A DNA stretch of 64,000 nt from Rhodobacteraceae bacterium HIMB11 (GTDB taxonomy: Bacteria > Pseudomonadota > Alphaproteobacteria > Rhodobacterales > Rhodobacteraceae). The notes under the pieces were generated by a model. It saw only the letters and a program-made list of their open reading frames with translations. It was not told where the DNA came from and did not search any database. The translations under genes were made by a program, and so were the position numbers. Position 1 is the stretch's first letter, and every line of letters begins with the position of its first letter. This document shows positions 16,785-25,899 of this stretch, one piece after another. The DNA is taken from the NCBI GenBank assembly GCA_000472185.1, contig AVDB01000005.1:186001-250000 (forward strand), in the 5' to 3' direction.

Positions 16785-17702
16785 TTACAGCATCATCTGA
16801 TAGCTGGCTGGAACATAGCGGAAACCGTCCCCGCGTGTTTCAACATATCCTAGTCCTGGCCATGGCATGTGGTATCCGATGAATGGCATTTTTTGATCTG
16901 CCAACATGCCCAGGATACGCCTCCGTGTTTGTGCGGCCCCTTCGCGATCACGATCAAAACGCAATTCCCAATCGGGATAGGCCAATGACCAGATATAGTG
17001 GTTTGCAAAATCCCCCCCAAGGAACAGGTTTTTACCCTCTGACTCGATCATATATCCCATATGCCCTGGGGTATGACCATGTGCGGCCATCGCGGTGACG
17101 CCTGTGACGATATCCTCACCGTCTTCCAGCATGACGATTTCGTCCTCTAGCGGACGGACCTTTTCCTCAAACGTGTCATTGCCCGAGAAATCCCAATCTT
17201 CGTATTCTGCAAGCCCACACACATATTCGGCGTTTTCAAAAGTGCGGACATCATTTTCTGAAATGCCGCCGATGTGATCGCCATGGAAATGGGTCAAAAC
17301 AACCTTATCCACCTGATCCGCGCTGTAACCCGCGCTTTCAAGTGCTGCGACTGTGCCTGTCGGATTCTGGCCTGTATCAAACAGGATCAATTCCGCGCCT
17401 GTGTTGATCACGGTTGGGGTGTAGAACATTTGGAACTTATCATCTGGAATCGCGTTTTCGGCGCAGACACGTTTGAATTCATCTTCACTAACGTTTAGGC
17501 CAAAAATGCTTTGTGGGTCATTATTAACTGTGACAGTGCCTGAAAGAATGGTCGTAATTTCAAAGCTGCCTAATTGAAATCTGCGATGTAGCGACATGGA
17601 TGGGCCCAGCATCGGGGCCGCACTTTGGGCGGCGGTGGCTGTCGCGGTTGCGGCAATACCTGTCAAAAATGTGCGGCGTCGCATGTAATAGGGTGTTTTC
17701 AT
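16785..17702 (-). CDS. Exported MBL-fold metallo-hydrolase (Tat substrate)
   Basis: A 305-residue protein with a twin-arginine signal (MRRRTFLTG, residues 7-15, then an Ala-rich hydrophobic stretch), so it is folded before export to the periplasm. The metal site of the metallo-beta-lactamase fold is complete: HFHGDHIGG, the later HGHTPGHMGY, and GGDFANH. An AGGAGG site sits five bases before ATG 17702. Substrate unknown; quorum-quenching lactonases and sulfatase-like enzymes share this fold. It stands alone in its transcription unit. Confidence 0.87.
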   Translation of the reverse strand: MKTPYYMRRRTFLTGIAATATATAAQSAAPMLGPSMSLHRRFQLGSFEITTILSGTVTVNNDPQSIFGLNVSEDEFKRVCAENAIPDDKFQMFYTPTVINTGAELILFDTGQNPTGTVAALESAGYSADQVDKVVLTHFHGDHIGGISENDVRTFENAEYVCGLAEYEDWDFSGNDTFEEKVRPLEDEIVMLEDGEDIVTGVTAMAAHGHTPGHMGYMIESEGKNLFLGGDFANHYIWSLAYPDWELRFDRDREGAAQTRRRILGMLADQKMPFIGYHMPWPGLGYVETRGDGFRYVPASYQMML

Positions 17703-17758
17703 AATATCCTCCTGCGTGTTCCATAAGTGTAGTGGGTTAATTGCAAATATAAAGGATT

Positions 17759-18193
17759 ATGAATGTGACGCAAAATAAAACTGTCCAAACCGATGCGTCC
17801 GTTGACGACTTTATCGCATCGATCACCCATCCAACACGACGTCAGGACGCCGCTGTATTGGTTGATCTGTTTTCAAAAACAACTGGGTATGCTCCAAAAA
17901 TGTGGGGCGACAGCATCGTGGGATTTGGTCAATATCATTATCGCTATGCCACAGGCCGCGAAGGTGATTTTTTGGCAACGGGGTTTTCACCGCGCAAATC
18001 CAATTTGTCGATTTACATCATGCCTGGCTATGGTGATTTTTCCGGTATTTTGAAAAACCTTGGCAAACACAAATTGGGAAAATCCTGCTTATACGTAAAC
18101 AAATTGGCGGATATTGATTTAGACGTACTTGCGCAACTGATCACGGCGGGGTTGGAACGGTTGGATCAGATATGGCCTGTCAGGCCAAGCTGA
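17759..18193 (+). CDS. DUF1801 domain protein
   Basis: A 144-residue small cytoplasmic protein with the DUF1801 layout: helical start (VDDFIASITHPTRRQDAAVL), the MWGDSIVGFGQYHYRY block, then a beta-rich part with FSPRKSNLSIYIMPGY. The family has a YdhG/frataxin-like fold and no firmly known function. It is divergent from the MBL gene, 56 bases apart. Confidence 0.85.
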   Translation: MNVTQNKTVQTDASVDDFIASITHPTRRQDAAVLVDLFSKTTGYAPKMWGDSIVGFGQYHYRYATGREGDFLATGFSPRKSNLSIYIMPGYGDFSGILKNLGKHKLGKSCLYVNKLADIDLDVLAQLITAGLERLDQIWPVRPS

Positions 18194-18246
18194 CTGGACA
18201 AATTGGGTGAGGTGTGAAAAACACCCCGCGACATAGGAGAATACCA

Positions 18247-19572
18247 ATGACAGTCACGCGTTTTGCACCATCCCCAACCGGCTATCTGCATATCGGTAAT
18301 ATGCGCGCGGCTTTGATGAATTATTTGATTGCGCGCAAAACGCAGGGCACGTTCATTTTGCGCATTGATGACACGGATCCAGAACGCTCTAAGGAAGAAT
18401 ACGTTGATCAGATTAAGCGTGACTTGGAATGGTTGGGCCTGACCTGGGATCGTATCGAACGTCAGTCAGAGCGTCTTGATCGGTATCACGCGGTGGCGGA
18501 TAAACTGCGCGACATGGGTCGGTTTTATGAATGTTTTGAAACGCCAACGGAACTGGACCTAAAGCGTAAGAAGCAGCTGAACATGGGCAAACCGCCCGTT
18601 TATGATCGCGCGGCGCGTGGCCTAAGTGACGCGGAAAAGGATGCATTGCGCGCGGAACGCGGATCAGGGCATTGGCGTTTTTTGCTGGATCATGAACGTA
18701 TCAATTGGACAGACGGAATTTTGGGTGATCTGTCGATTGATGCGGCATCTGTCTCGGATCCTGTTTTGATCCGCGCGGATGGTCAGTTCCTCTATACCTT
18801 AGCGTCCGTTGTGGATGACACGGAAATGGGCATCACCCATGTTGTGCGCGGATCCGATCACGTCACAAATACAGCCACGCAAATCCAGATGATCCAAGCC
18901 TTGGGTGGCAACGTGCCTGAATTTGCACACCATTCTCTTTTGACAGGCCCACAAGGCGAGGCGCTGTCAAAACGTTTGGGAACACTGGCGCTAAAGGACA
19001 TGCGCGAAAACGGTATCGAGCCTGAGGCGATCATCAGCCACATGGCGCGATTGGGATCAAGCGAACCTGTCGAACTGCGCACATCATTGGATGAGGTTGC
19101 GGATAATTTTGATCTGTCGACCTTTGGCTCTGCACCCACCAAATTTGACGAGGCGGATTTGTATCCGTTGACCGCGCGTTTGTTACACGATCTACCCTTG
19201 GCGGATATCCAATCCGACTTGGACGTCGCAGGCGTAGCTTCGGATTTGGCAGACGCTTTTTGGGCCGTTGTGCGCGAAAACATCACCACACGCAAAGATA
19301 TCGCAGCGTGGTGGACCCTCATCAGCCAAGGCGCCGATCCTCTGATCGAAGAGGACGACCGCGAATTTGTTGCAGCCGCAATGGATATGCTCCCTGCCTT
19401 GCCATTCGATGATGGCACATGGTCCGCATGGACATCTGAAGTGAAGGCGGCAACAGGGCGCAAAGGCAAGGGATTGTTCATGCCCCTGCGCAAGGCATTG
19501 ACAGGAATGGCACACGGTCCAGATATGTCGGCACTGATGCCCCTGCTGCAGGTTGTAAAAGCGAAAAAATAA
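18247..19572 (+). CDS. gltX: Glutamyl-tRNA synthetase
   Basis: Class I synthetase that charges tRNA with glutamate. The HIGH-type motif reads SPTGYLHIGN (residues 9-18) and the KMSKS-type loop reads EALSKRLG (about 239-246). About 441 residues, shorter than the usual 470. ATG 18247 follows AGGAG and starts directly with the conserved TVTRFAPSPTG. Rhodobacterales commonly carry two gltX copies; the ALSKR loop recalls the second type, so discrimination between tRNA(Glu) and tRNA(Gln) cannot be settled here. Confidence 0.93.
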   Translation: MTVTRFAPSPTGYLHIGNMRAALMNYLIARKTQGTFILRIDDTDPERSKEEYVDQIKRDLEWLGLTWDRIERQSERLDRYHAVADKLRDMGRFYECFETPTELDLKRKKQLNMGKPPVYDRAARGLSDAEKDALRAERGSGHWRFLLDHERINWTDGILGDLSIDAASVSDPVLIRADGQFLYTLASVVDDTEMGITHVVRGSDHVTNTATQIQMIQALGGNVPEFAHHSLLTGPQGEALSKRLGTLALKDMRENGIEPEAIISHMARLGSSEPVELRTSLDEVADNFDLSTFGSAPTKFDEADLYPLTARLLHDLPLADIQSDLDVAGVASDLADAFWAVVRENITTRKDIAAWWTLISQGADPLIEEDDREFVAAAMDMLPALPFDDGTWSAWTSEVKAATGRKGKGLFMPLRKALTGMAHGPDMSALMPLLQVVKAKK

Positions 19573-19608
19573 CATAGGTTCGTTCCCGCAAGGGAAGGGA
19601 ACCTTATG
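19573..19608 (+). promoter_or_regulatory. Hairpin covering the MATE gene's ribosome site and start codon
   Basis: CATA-GGTTC-G-TTCCC pairs with GGGAA-GG-GAACC-T-TATG around a GCAA tetraloop: about 14 pairs with small bulges. The 3' arm holds the GGGAAGGGAA ribosome site, and its last three bases are the ATG start of the MATE gene. It occupies the whole gltX-MATE spacer. A translation-blocking or temperature/ligand-responsive role is inferred. Confidence 0.65.
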
Positions 19609-20997
19609 TCAAACAGTAACGCCAAGTTTCTAACCGGCGCGCCCATGCGGCATGTCGCGGTTATGTCGGCCACTGCCTCGATCGGGCTGATGGCCATGTT
19701 TGTTGTCGATTTTGTCGACATGATTTTTATTTCGATGTTGGGAAATGCGGCCTTGGCCGCGGCCATTGGGTATGCGGGTAGCATTTTGTTTTTCACAACA
19801 TCCTTTGGGATTGGGATTGCGATTGCCGCAGGTGCCTTGGTTGCACGGGCATTGGGATCAGGTGATGAAGTGCTTGCCCGATCAAAGGCGTCATATGCAT
19901 TGTTTTATGGTGTGGTACTGGGGGCCATTTTTGCGGCCGCCGTTTGGTTTAGTGTTCTGCACCTTGTCACATTGGTTGGCGCCTCTGGTGAAACGGCGGA
20001 ATTGGCGGCCTCATACCTGCGCATTATCATTCCAAGCCTGCCAATTTTGGTTGCCAGTATTTTTGCCAGCGCGGTTTTACGTTCGCATGGCGCGGCGTCA
20101 TCGTCCATGTATGTCACGATCTTGGGAGGCGTTGTGAATGCAATCCTTGATCCGATCTTTATCTTTGCATTGGACATGAATTTGGCAGGCGCTGCATGGG
20201 CCTCCGTTGCGGCACGCATCGCCTCGGCATCATTGTCATTCTATTTCTTATTCAAAAACCACGGCGGGTTAGAGGCACCTGACCGCGTTGGATTGCTGCG
20301 TGATTTCAATCCGGTCATGGTCATTGCGATCCCCGCGATTTTGACCCAGCTTGCCACTCCTGTCGGCGCAGCCTTTGCCACACGTGCCATGGCAGAATTT
20401 GGTGAGGCGGCCGTTGCAGGCATGGCCGTAATCGGGCGATTGGTGCCCTTGGCCTTTGGTGTCGTCTTTGCCCTGTCAGGGGCCGTGGGACCAATCACTG
20501 GGCAAAACTATGGTGCGGGTCAAATGGACCGTGTTAAGCGCACATTTTATGACGCATTATTGTTCACAGGCGTGGTTGTCGTTGTCATCGCATTGGCACT
20601 GTTTCTAATGCGTGATCCGATTGCAGCGCTGTTTGCGTTGGAGCAGGGGCCGGCGCTTGCACGGCTTTATGCATTTTGCTTTCCGCTTGCGATCCTGTTT
20701 TATTTTATCGGTGCCATTTTTGTATCAAATGCGGCGTTCAATAATTTGGGTCACCCCTATTATTCCACATGGATCAATTGGGGGCGTCACACCATTGGCA
20801 CCATTCCATTCCTATACCTAGGCGGGATGTGGTTTGGCGCTGTTGGTGTTTTGGCAGGGCCCTATGTGGGTGGTGTTATTTTTGGTCTGCTGGGGCTCGC
20901 CTTGGCGCGGCGCGTGATGGAGCAAAGCCAAGACCGCGAGAGTGAGGTGCAAACGCATCAGGCGCATCAACTGCGCCTGTTCCATTTGCGTCGTTAA
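19606..20997 (+). CDS. MATE family efflux transporter
   Basis: A 463-residue inner-membrane protein with about twelve hydrophobic helices in two related halves, the layout of multidrug and toxin extrusion antiporters. The N-terminal half has FVVDFVDMIFISMLGNAALAA and the second half has AVGPITGQNYGAGQMDRV, the latter a family hallmark. Substrate unknown; driven by Na+ or H+. Its start is buried in a strong hairpin, and its TAA shares TTAA with the stop of the convergent DUF1244 gene. Confidence 0.9.
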   Translation: MSNSNAKFLTGAPMRHVAVMSATASIGLMAMFVVDFVDMIFISMLGNAALAAAIGYAGSILFFTTSFGIGIAIAAGALVARALGSGDEVLARSKASYALFYGVVLGAIFAAAVWFSVLHLVTLVGASGETAELAASYLRIIIPSLPILVASIFASAVLRSHGAASSSMYVTILGGVVNAILDPIFIFALDMNLAGAAWASVAARIASASLSFYFLFKNHGGLEAPDRVGLLRDFNPVMVIAIPAILTQLATPVGAAFATRAMAEFGEAAVAGMAVIGRLVPLAFGVVFALSGAVGPITGQNYGAGQMDRVKRTFYDALLFTGVVVVVIALALFLMRDPIAALFALEQGPALARLYAFCFPLAILFYFIGAIFVSNAAFNNLGHPYYSTWINWGRHTIGTIPFLYLGGMWFGAVGVLAGPYVGGVIFGLLGLALARRVMEQSQDRESEVQTHQAHQLRLFHLRR

Positions 20998-21308
20998 CCC
21001 TTGCTTCCAACATTTTCGGCAAAGGCCTTGTCAAAGGCCTTTTGCTGATCGCCTGAGGCTTCGGTTTGATAATTGGCTTTCCACTCTGCCATTGTCATCC
21101 CGTAGAAGATTTCGCGCGCTTCTTCTTTGCCCATTTCAATGCCGCGCTCATTCGCGGCCTCTTGGTACCAACGGGACAAACAATTGCGGCAAAATCCCGC
21201 AAGGTTCATCATGTCGATGTTTTGAACATCGGTGCGTTTTTCCATCAAATGCTCTCGCAAAGTGCGGAAAGCGGCGGCTTCTAATTCGATGCGCGTTTGA
21301 TCATCCAT
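20994..21308 (-). CDS. DUF1244 family protein
   Basis: A 104-residue helical protein recognised by the block MNLAGFCRNCLSRWYQEAA with two cysteines and by IFYGMTMAEWKANYQTEAS. This is the conserved proteobacterial DUF1244 family, of unknown function. The start at 21308 is preceded by AAAAGGAG; the longer in-frame extension upstream lacks any such site and shows no family similarity. It ends overlapping the MATE stop. Confidence 0.88.
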   Translation of the reverse strand: MDDQTRIELEAAAFRTLREHLMEKRTDVQNIDMMNLAGFCRNCLSRWYQEAANERGIEMGKEEAREIFYGMTMAEWKANYQTEASGDQQKAFDKAFAENVGSKG

Positions 21309-21420
21309 CGGATTGCTCCTTTTAAACTCTTTCCTCAGGATATATGGAGTCCAGGCGCATTGGTCCAGAACTGTCACATTATCGTTTCTATAATTTGACA
21401 GTATGTCCAAGGAATTAGCG

Positions 21421-21471
21421 TTGCGAAATGTGAAAACATACTGCATAAAGCAGAAAATGTTAACGCTAACA
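21421..21471 (+). promoter_or_regulatory. Putative pyk promoter with LacI-type operator
   Basis: TTGCGA (21421-21426), a 17-base spacer and CATAAA (21444-21449) resemble a sigma70-type promoter. Directly after it, at about the start point, lies TGTTAACGCTAACA (21458-21471), palindromic except for two inner positions and with a central CG, the usual shape of LacI-family operators. Confidence 0.55.
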
Positions 21472-21526
21472 GTAGTATGAAAAATTGCCACACGGATCCG
21501 CCACGTGGTGAAGAAAAGGTTGAGAC

Positions 21527-22972
21527 ATGAGACGTCATCGGAATGTGAAAATCGTAGCCACCCTTGGCCCTGCATCCAGCAGCTATGAAATGATCAAGGC
21601 GCTGCATGAGGCGGGCGCAGATGTTTTTCGTCTGAACATGTCACATGGAACCCACGATGAAATCGCAGAACGTCACCGTCTTATTCGTCAGATCGAGGCA
21701 GAGCTCAGCAGCCCGATCGCAATCCTTGCGGATTTGCAGGGCCCAAAACTACGCGTTGGTTCTTTTGCCAATGGTTCGGAAGAGTTGGAAAATGGCGCCG
21801 CGTTCCGCATGGATTTGGATACGGCAGAGGGGGACAAAACCCGTGTCTGCCTGCCCCACCCAGAAATTTTTGCGGCCCTGCGCCCCGATGCGACACTGTT
21901 GGTGAATGATGGTAAAATTCGACTTCGGGTGAAATCCTGTGGTGCGGATTTCGCGGAATGCGAGGTTATCAATGGTGGCACAATTTCAAATCGCAAGGGC
22001 GTAAACGTCCCTGATGTCATCCTGCCCGTGGCTGCATTGTCCGAAAAAGACCGCGCGGATTTAGAATTTGCCTGTGAACTGGGCATTGATTGGTTAGCCC
22101 TGTCCTTTGTTCAACGTCCCGAGGATTTGGTTGAGGCGCGCGAATTGGCCAAAGGCCGCGCTGCGATTTTGTCCAAGATTGAAAAACCCTCTGCCGTTGA
22201 ACGGTTTGACGATATCTTGAATGCCTCTGATGGAATCATGGTTGCGCGGGGTGATTTGGGTGTCGAACTGCCTGTGCAAAACGTGCCGCCCATTCAGAAA
22301 CGATTGGTTCGCAAATGTCGTGCGGCGGCGAAACCTGTGATCGTGGCGACGCAGATGTTGGAAAGCATGATCGAAAGCCCCATGCCCACACGGGCCGAGG
22401 TTTCGGATGTGGCAACCGCGATCTATGAGGGATCAGACGCGGTCATGCTGTCGGCGGAATCCGCGGCAGGAAGCTTCCCGATTGAGGCAGTCACAACCAT
22501 GAACAATGTCGCGGTCGAGGTGGAAAGCGATCCAACATACCGCACGATCATGGAAACATCGCGCACTGCGCAGCGCACAAGCGTTGCCGATGGGATCGTG
22601 TCTGCGGCCCGCGAAATTGCGGAAACAACGGATATTAAGGCGATCTGCTGTTACACCCAATCTGGCACAACCGCATTGCTGACTGCCCGCGAACGCCCCC
22701 GCGTTCCGATCATTGCCATGACATCGGAAACGAATACGGCACGCCGTTTGGCCCTGACCTGGGGCACAAACTGTGTGATGTCAGGCAGCAAGGATAGGTT
22801 TAAAGAGGCCGTAGTCAGCGCCGTGCGCGCCGCATTGTCCGAAGGCTACGCCACCCAAAACGACCAAATCGTTATTACCGCAGGCGTGCCGTTCAATATT
22901 CCAGGCACAACAAACATCCTGCGCGTCGCCCCCTGCAACGAACGCATGATCTACGCGATGGATCCTGAGTAG
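21527..22972 (+). CDS. pyk: Pyruvate kinase
   Basis: Converts phosphoenolpyruvate and ADP to pyruvate and ATP, the last step of glycolysis and the Entner-Doudoroff route. The 481-residue protein has KIVATLGPAS at the N terminus, the RLNMSHG loop, the active-site region AILSKIEKPSAVERFDDI and MVARGDLGVELP, and ATQMLESM. Start ATG 21527 gives the standard N terminus. The putative LacI-type operator upstream suggests sugar-responsive control. Confidence 0.96.
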   Translation: MRRHRNVKIVATLGPASSSYEMIKALHEAGADVFRLNMSHGTHDEIAERHRLIRQIEAELSSPIAILADLQGPKLRVGSFANGSEELENGAAFRMDLDTAEGDKTRVCLPHPEIFAALRPDATLLVNDGKIRLRVKSCGADFAECEVINGGTISNRKGVNVPDVILPVAALSEKDRADLEFACELGIDWLALSFVQRPEDLVEARELAKGRAAILSKIEKPSAVERFDDILNASDGIMVARGDLGVELPVQNVPPIQKRLVRKCRAAAKPVIVATQMLESMIESPMPTRAEVSDVATAIYEGSDAVMLSAESAAGSFPIEAVTTMNNVAVEVESDPTYRTIMETSRTAQRTSVADGIVSAAREIAETTDIKAICCYTQSGTTALLTARERPRVPIIAMTSETNTARRLALTWGTNCVMSGSKDRFKEAVVSAVRAALSEGYATQNDQIVITAGVPFNIPGTTNILRVAPCNERMIYAMDPE

Positions 22973-23180
22973 ATTGTATGAAAATTTCCCTAACTTGGAG
23001 ATATCAGCATCATGGACCTAAGAAATTGTTTGCTGGTTCATAGTTCGTAGCTCACCTCGGGTGGCGACGAAGGCGCCTCCCATGTCGGAGGTCAGCGCCT
23101 TGCCAATCTAACGATTGGTTGTGGCTTTCTATTAATCTGTTTTAGAAAAAGAGTAACCACATTCAGCCACGAAAACTGGC
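22973..23180 (+). other. pyk-rpmI spacer with two hairpins
   Basis: No convincing gene lies here. AAGGCGC-CTCC / GGAG-GCGCCTT (23070-23101) with a small bulge is followed by CCAATC-TAAC-GATTGG (23103-23118) and then a moderately T-rich stretch. The pair could terminate pyk transcription or be part of an unknown structured RNA. A third short pairing, AGCCA/TGGCT (23165-23181), runs up to the -35 of the downstream promoter. Confidence 0.5.
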
Positions 23181-23209
23181 TTGCACCCCCTTAACAACCA
23201 CGCTATACG
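23181..23209 (+). promoter_or_regulatory. Putative rpmI-rplT promoter
   Basis: TTGCAC (23181-23186), 17 bases, TATACG (23204-23209), giving a leader of about 65 bases to the rpmI start. Match to the sigma70 consensus is good in both boxes. Confidence 0.55.
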
Positions 23210-23282
23210 CTCGCTTCATTACGTGGCCGGCGGAGGGCATGCCGAGTCGCGTTGTCACCGATCTAAGATTAAGGAGACGGAA

Positions 23283-23483
23283 ATGCCTAAGATGAAGACA
23301 AAATCGAGCTGCAAAAAGCGGTTCAAGGTAACGGCCACAGGTCGCGTTAAAACTGCACAGGCAGGGAAGCGCCACGGCATGATCAAGCGTACAAACAAAT
23401 TCCTACGCAATGCACGCGGTACAACAGTGATGTCAGCGCCTGACGAGAAGATCGTCAAGAGCATGATGCCATACGCACGCTAA
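23283..23483 (+). CDS. rpmI: Ribosomal protein L35
   Basis: A 66-residue very basic protein of the large ribosomal subunit: [20 protein letters not shown], then [19 protein letters not shown], the standard L35 sequence pattern. ATG 23283 follows AAGGAG. It is paired with rplT 14 bases downstream, as in most bacteria; infC is not in front of it here, the usual alphaproteobacterial arrangement. Confidence 0.97.
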   Translation: MPKMKTKSSCKKRFKVTATGRVKTAQAGKRHGMIKRTNKFLRNARGTTVMSAPDEKIVKSMMPYAR

Positions 23484-23497
23484 GGAAGGAATAACAC

Positions 23498-23863
23498 ATG
23501 TCACGCGTAAAAACAGGTCCAGTTACCCATCGTCGTCACAAGAAAATTCTTGACCAAGCCAAAGGTTACTATGGCCGCCGCAAGAGCACATTCAAAGTTG
23601 CTGCACAAGCCGTAGACAAAGCGAACCAATACGCAACACGCGACCGTCATAATCGCAAGCGTAATTTCCGCAGCCTATGGATTCAGCGTATCAATGCAGC
23701 CGTGCGCGCGCATGATGAGGCATTGACGTACAGCCGTTTCATCAACGGTCTATCGCTTGCGGGTATCGAAGTTGACCGCAAAGTATTGGCGGATCTTGCC
23801 GTACACGAGCCAGAGGCATTTGGCGCGATCGTGGATCAAGCCAAGGCAGCACTCGCGGCATAA
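23498..23863 (+). CDS. rplT: Ribosomal protein L20
   Basis: A 121-residue basic protein that binds 23S rRNA early in large-subunit assembly. Typical blocks are [33 protein letters not shown] and [21 protein letters not shown]. It follows rpmI in one operon and is closed by a strong terminator. Confidence 0.97.
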   Translation: MSRVKTGPVTHRRHKKILDQAKGYYGRRKSTFKVAAQAVDKANQYATRDRHNRKRNFRSLWIQRINAAVRAHDEALTYSRFINGLSLAGIEVDRKVLADLAVHEPEAFGAIVDQAKAALAA

Positions 23864-23887
23864 GCCAAGGCGATAACAGACATTCCA

Positions 23888-23920
23888 AAGGCCGCGCAGA
23901 TGCGCGGCCTTTTCTTTTTC
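23888..23920 (+). terminator. Rho-independent terminator after rplT
   Basis: AAGGCCGCGC, loop AGAT, GCGCGGCCTT form a perfect 10-bp stem followed by TTCTTTTTC. It separates rpmI-rplT from pheS. Confidence 0.92.
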
Positions 23921-24009
23921 TAACGTGCGTGCCTGATGCGCTGGGCAAATACCTTGCACTGATCTGTGAATATGATAGCAGGGTCGGGCATCCAAAATAG
24001 GGGATATCG

Positions 24010-25083
24010 ATGGACGATTTGCGCCAAAAATACCTAGACGCTATTTCGAACGCTGCAGACGAAGCAGCACTTGAGGAAACCCGCCTTGCTGCCGTTGGCA
24101 AAAAGGGTGAGGTCAGCCTAAAGATGCGTGAATTGGGTAAAATGACCCCAGAGGAACGCCAGGTTGCAGGGCCCGCGTTGAATGCCCTAAAGGATGAAAT
24201 CAACAGCGCCCTTGCCGCGAAAAAGGCGGCCCTTGCCGATGCGGCGCTAAACGAACGTTTGCAAAGCGAATGGTTGGATGTGACCCTACCATCCCGCGGA
24301 CGCGGACAGGGCACCATTCACCCGATTTCCCAAGTGACCGAGGAGGTCACCGCAATTTTCGCCGACATGGGTTTTGGTGTGGCCGAGGGGCCGCGCATTG
24401 ACACCGATTGGTATAACTTTGATGCGCTGAACATTCCGGGCCATCACCCCGCGCGGGCGGAAATGGACACGTTTTATATGCACCGTGCCGAGGGCGATGA
24501 TCGCCCGCCGCATGTGCTTCGCACGCACACCAGCCCCGTGCAAATTCGGACGATGGAAAAAACAGGTGCGCCTGTGCGCGTCATCTGCCCAGGAGGTGTG
24601 TATCGTGCGGATTATGACCAAACCCACACACCCATGTTCCATCAGGTCGAGGGCCTAGCGATTGACAAAGATATCTCAATGGCGAACCTGAAATGGGTTT
24701 TGGAAGAATTTGTAAAAGCCTATTTTGAGGTCGATGATGTGGAACTGCGGTTCCGCGCGTCCCACTTCCCCTTCACCGAACCTTCGGCCGAGGTGGACAT
24801 TCGCTGTTCATGGGCAGGCGGTCAGTTGAAAGTGGGCGAAGGTGATGATTGGTTGGAAATCCTTGGTTCTGGCATGGTGCATCCCAAGGTGCTGCAAGCA
24901 GGTGGAATTGATCCAAATGAATGGCAGGGCTTTGCCTTTGGCATGGGGATCGACCGTATCGCCATGCTGAAATATGGTATCCCAGATTTGCGGGCCTTCT
25001 TTGATAGCGACCTGCGTTGGTTGCGTCACTATGGCTTCAGCGCGCTTGATATGCCGTCAATTCACGCGGGCCTTAGTCGGTAA
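24010..25083 (+). CDS. pheS: Phenylalanyl-tRNA synthetase alpha subunit
   Basis: The catalytic subunit of the alpha2-beta2 enzyme that charges tRNA(Phe). Residues about 1-85 form the tRNA-binding coiled coil. The class II core follows with [19 protein letters not shown], the motif 2 region ([24 protein letters not shown]) and motif 3 [18 protein letters not shown]. The 357-residue length is normal. Unusually, an unrelated gene separates it from pheT. Confidence 0.96.
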   Translation: MDDLRQKYLDAISNAADEAALEETRLAAVGKKGEVSLKMRELGKMTPEERQVAGPALNALKDEINSALAAKKAALADAALNERLQSEWLDVTLPSRGRGQGTIHPISQVTEEVTAIFADMGFGVAEGPRIDTDWYNFDALNIPGHHPARAEMDTFYMHRAEGDDRPPHVLRTHTSPVQIRTMEKTGAPVRVICPGGVYRADYDQTHTPMFHQVEGLAIDKDISMANLKWVLEEFVKAYFEVDDVELRFRASHFPFTEPSAEVDIRCSWAGGQLKVGEGDDWLEILGSGMVHPKVLQAGGIDPNEWQGFAFGMGIDRIAMLKYGIPDLRAFFDSDLRWLRHYGFSALDMPSIHAGLSR

Positions 25084-25089
25084 AACATT

Positions 25090-25887
25090 GTGACGTCTCT
25101 TTTGATCATAGAAGCCAATACACCTGACATGGTGGCACGGGGTCGCCGTGGTGCAGAGGGGTTTGAACAGGCCTTTCAACACCTTGCGCCTGATGCGGAT
25201 GTACGCGTGGTCAATCCTTATGAAGGGTTCGCGAACGTGGATGATTTCGCGGGTGTCGATGGCGTGGTCTTTACAGGGTCTGGTGTTTCTTGGTCCACCG
25301 ATGCGCCAGAGGCGGCGTGTCAACGCGCGGCTATGGAATTGGCCTTTGATGCGGGGTTGCCCAGCTGGGGTAGCTGTAATGGTATGCAACTGGCAGCTGT
25401 GGTTTTGGGTGGGCAGGTGGCCGCATCACCCAATGGATTAGAGGTTGGCGTTGCGCGGGAAACGCGCCTGACGCCTGCGGGTCAAACCCATCCGCAGTTC
25501 AAATCACGAACCGCTGTTTTCGCCGTTCCATGCATTCATCGGGATGAGGTTTCGCGCCTGCCGACAGGGGCCGTTAAATTGGCGCATAACAATCACTCTG
25601 AACATCAGGCGTTTTCCTATGATCAGGGGGGCGTATCGTTTTGGGGTGCGCAATATCATCCAGAATTGCGCACAACGCATGTGGCCTATTACCTAGAAGA
25701 TGGGGATAGCATTTTCGCAGGTAAATCGGCCTTAATTGCGGATCTAAATAATGCCGAAACCGATGCGCAGGCCGCCGCGCGGTTGGGGACGGCGCCAGAT
25801 GCGCTAACGGTATCCTACCGCACAATCGAACTTGCCAATTGGTTGGCACATGTAAAACAGCACGCGGATCGCACGCGGCAACAATGA
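25090..25887 (+). CDS. Class I glutamine amidotransferase domain protein
   Basis: A 265-residue stand-alone class I glutaminase-like protein. The nucleophile elbow WGSCNGMQ holds the catalytic Cys (near residue 97), and the His-Glu pair is in GAQYHPEL. This resembles the GMP-synthase-like amidotransferases of unknown acceptor. It starts with GTG six bases after pheS and ends 12 bases before pheT, so it is co-transcribed with both subunits. Whether it takes part in tRNA charging or is merely lodged there is not known. Confidence 0.87.
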   Translation: MTSLLIIEANTPDMVARGRRGAEGFEQAFQHLAPDADVRVVNPYEGFANVDDFAGVDGVVFTGSGVSWSTDAPEAACQRAAMELAFDAGLPSWGSCNGMQLAAVVLGGQVAASPNGLEVGVARETRLTPAGQTHPQFKSRTAVFAVPCIHRDEVSRLPTGAVKLAHNNHSEHQAFSYDQGGVSFWGAQYHPELRTTHVAYYLEDGDSIFAGKSALIADLNNAETDAQAAARLGTAPDALTVSYRTIELANWLAHVKQHADRTRQQ

Positions 25888-25899
25888 TGGAATAAGACG

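Noticed and set aside
18858-19796. Minus-strand open frame of 312 codons opposite gltX and the MATE gene
   Set aside because: It lies fully antisense to two well-supported genes, has low-complexity Ser/Ala/Arg composition and no recognisable domain; a codon-bias shadow.
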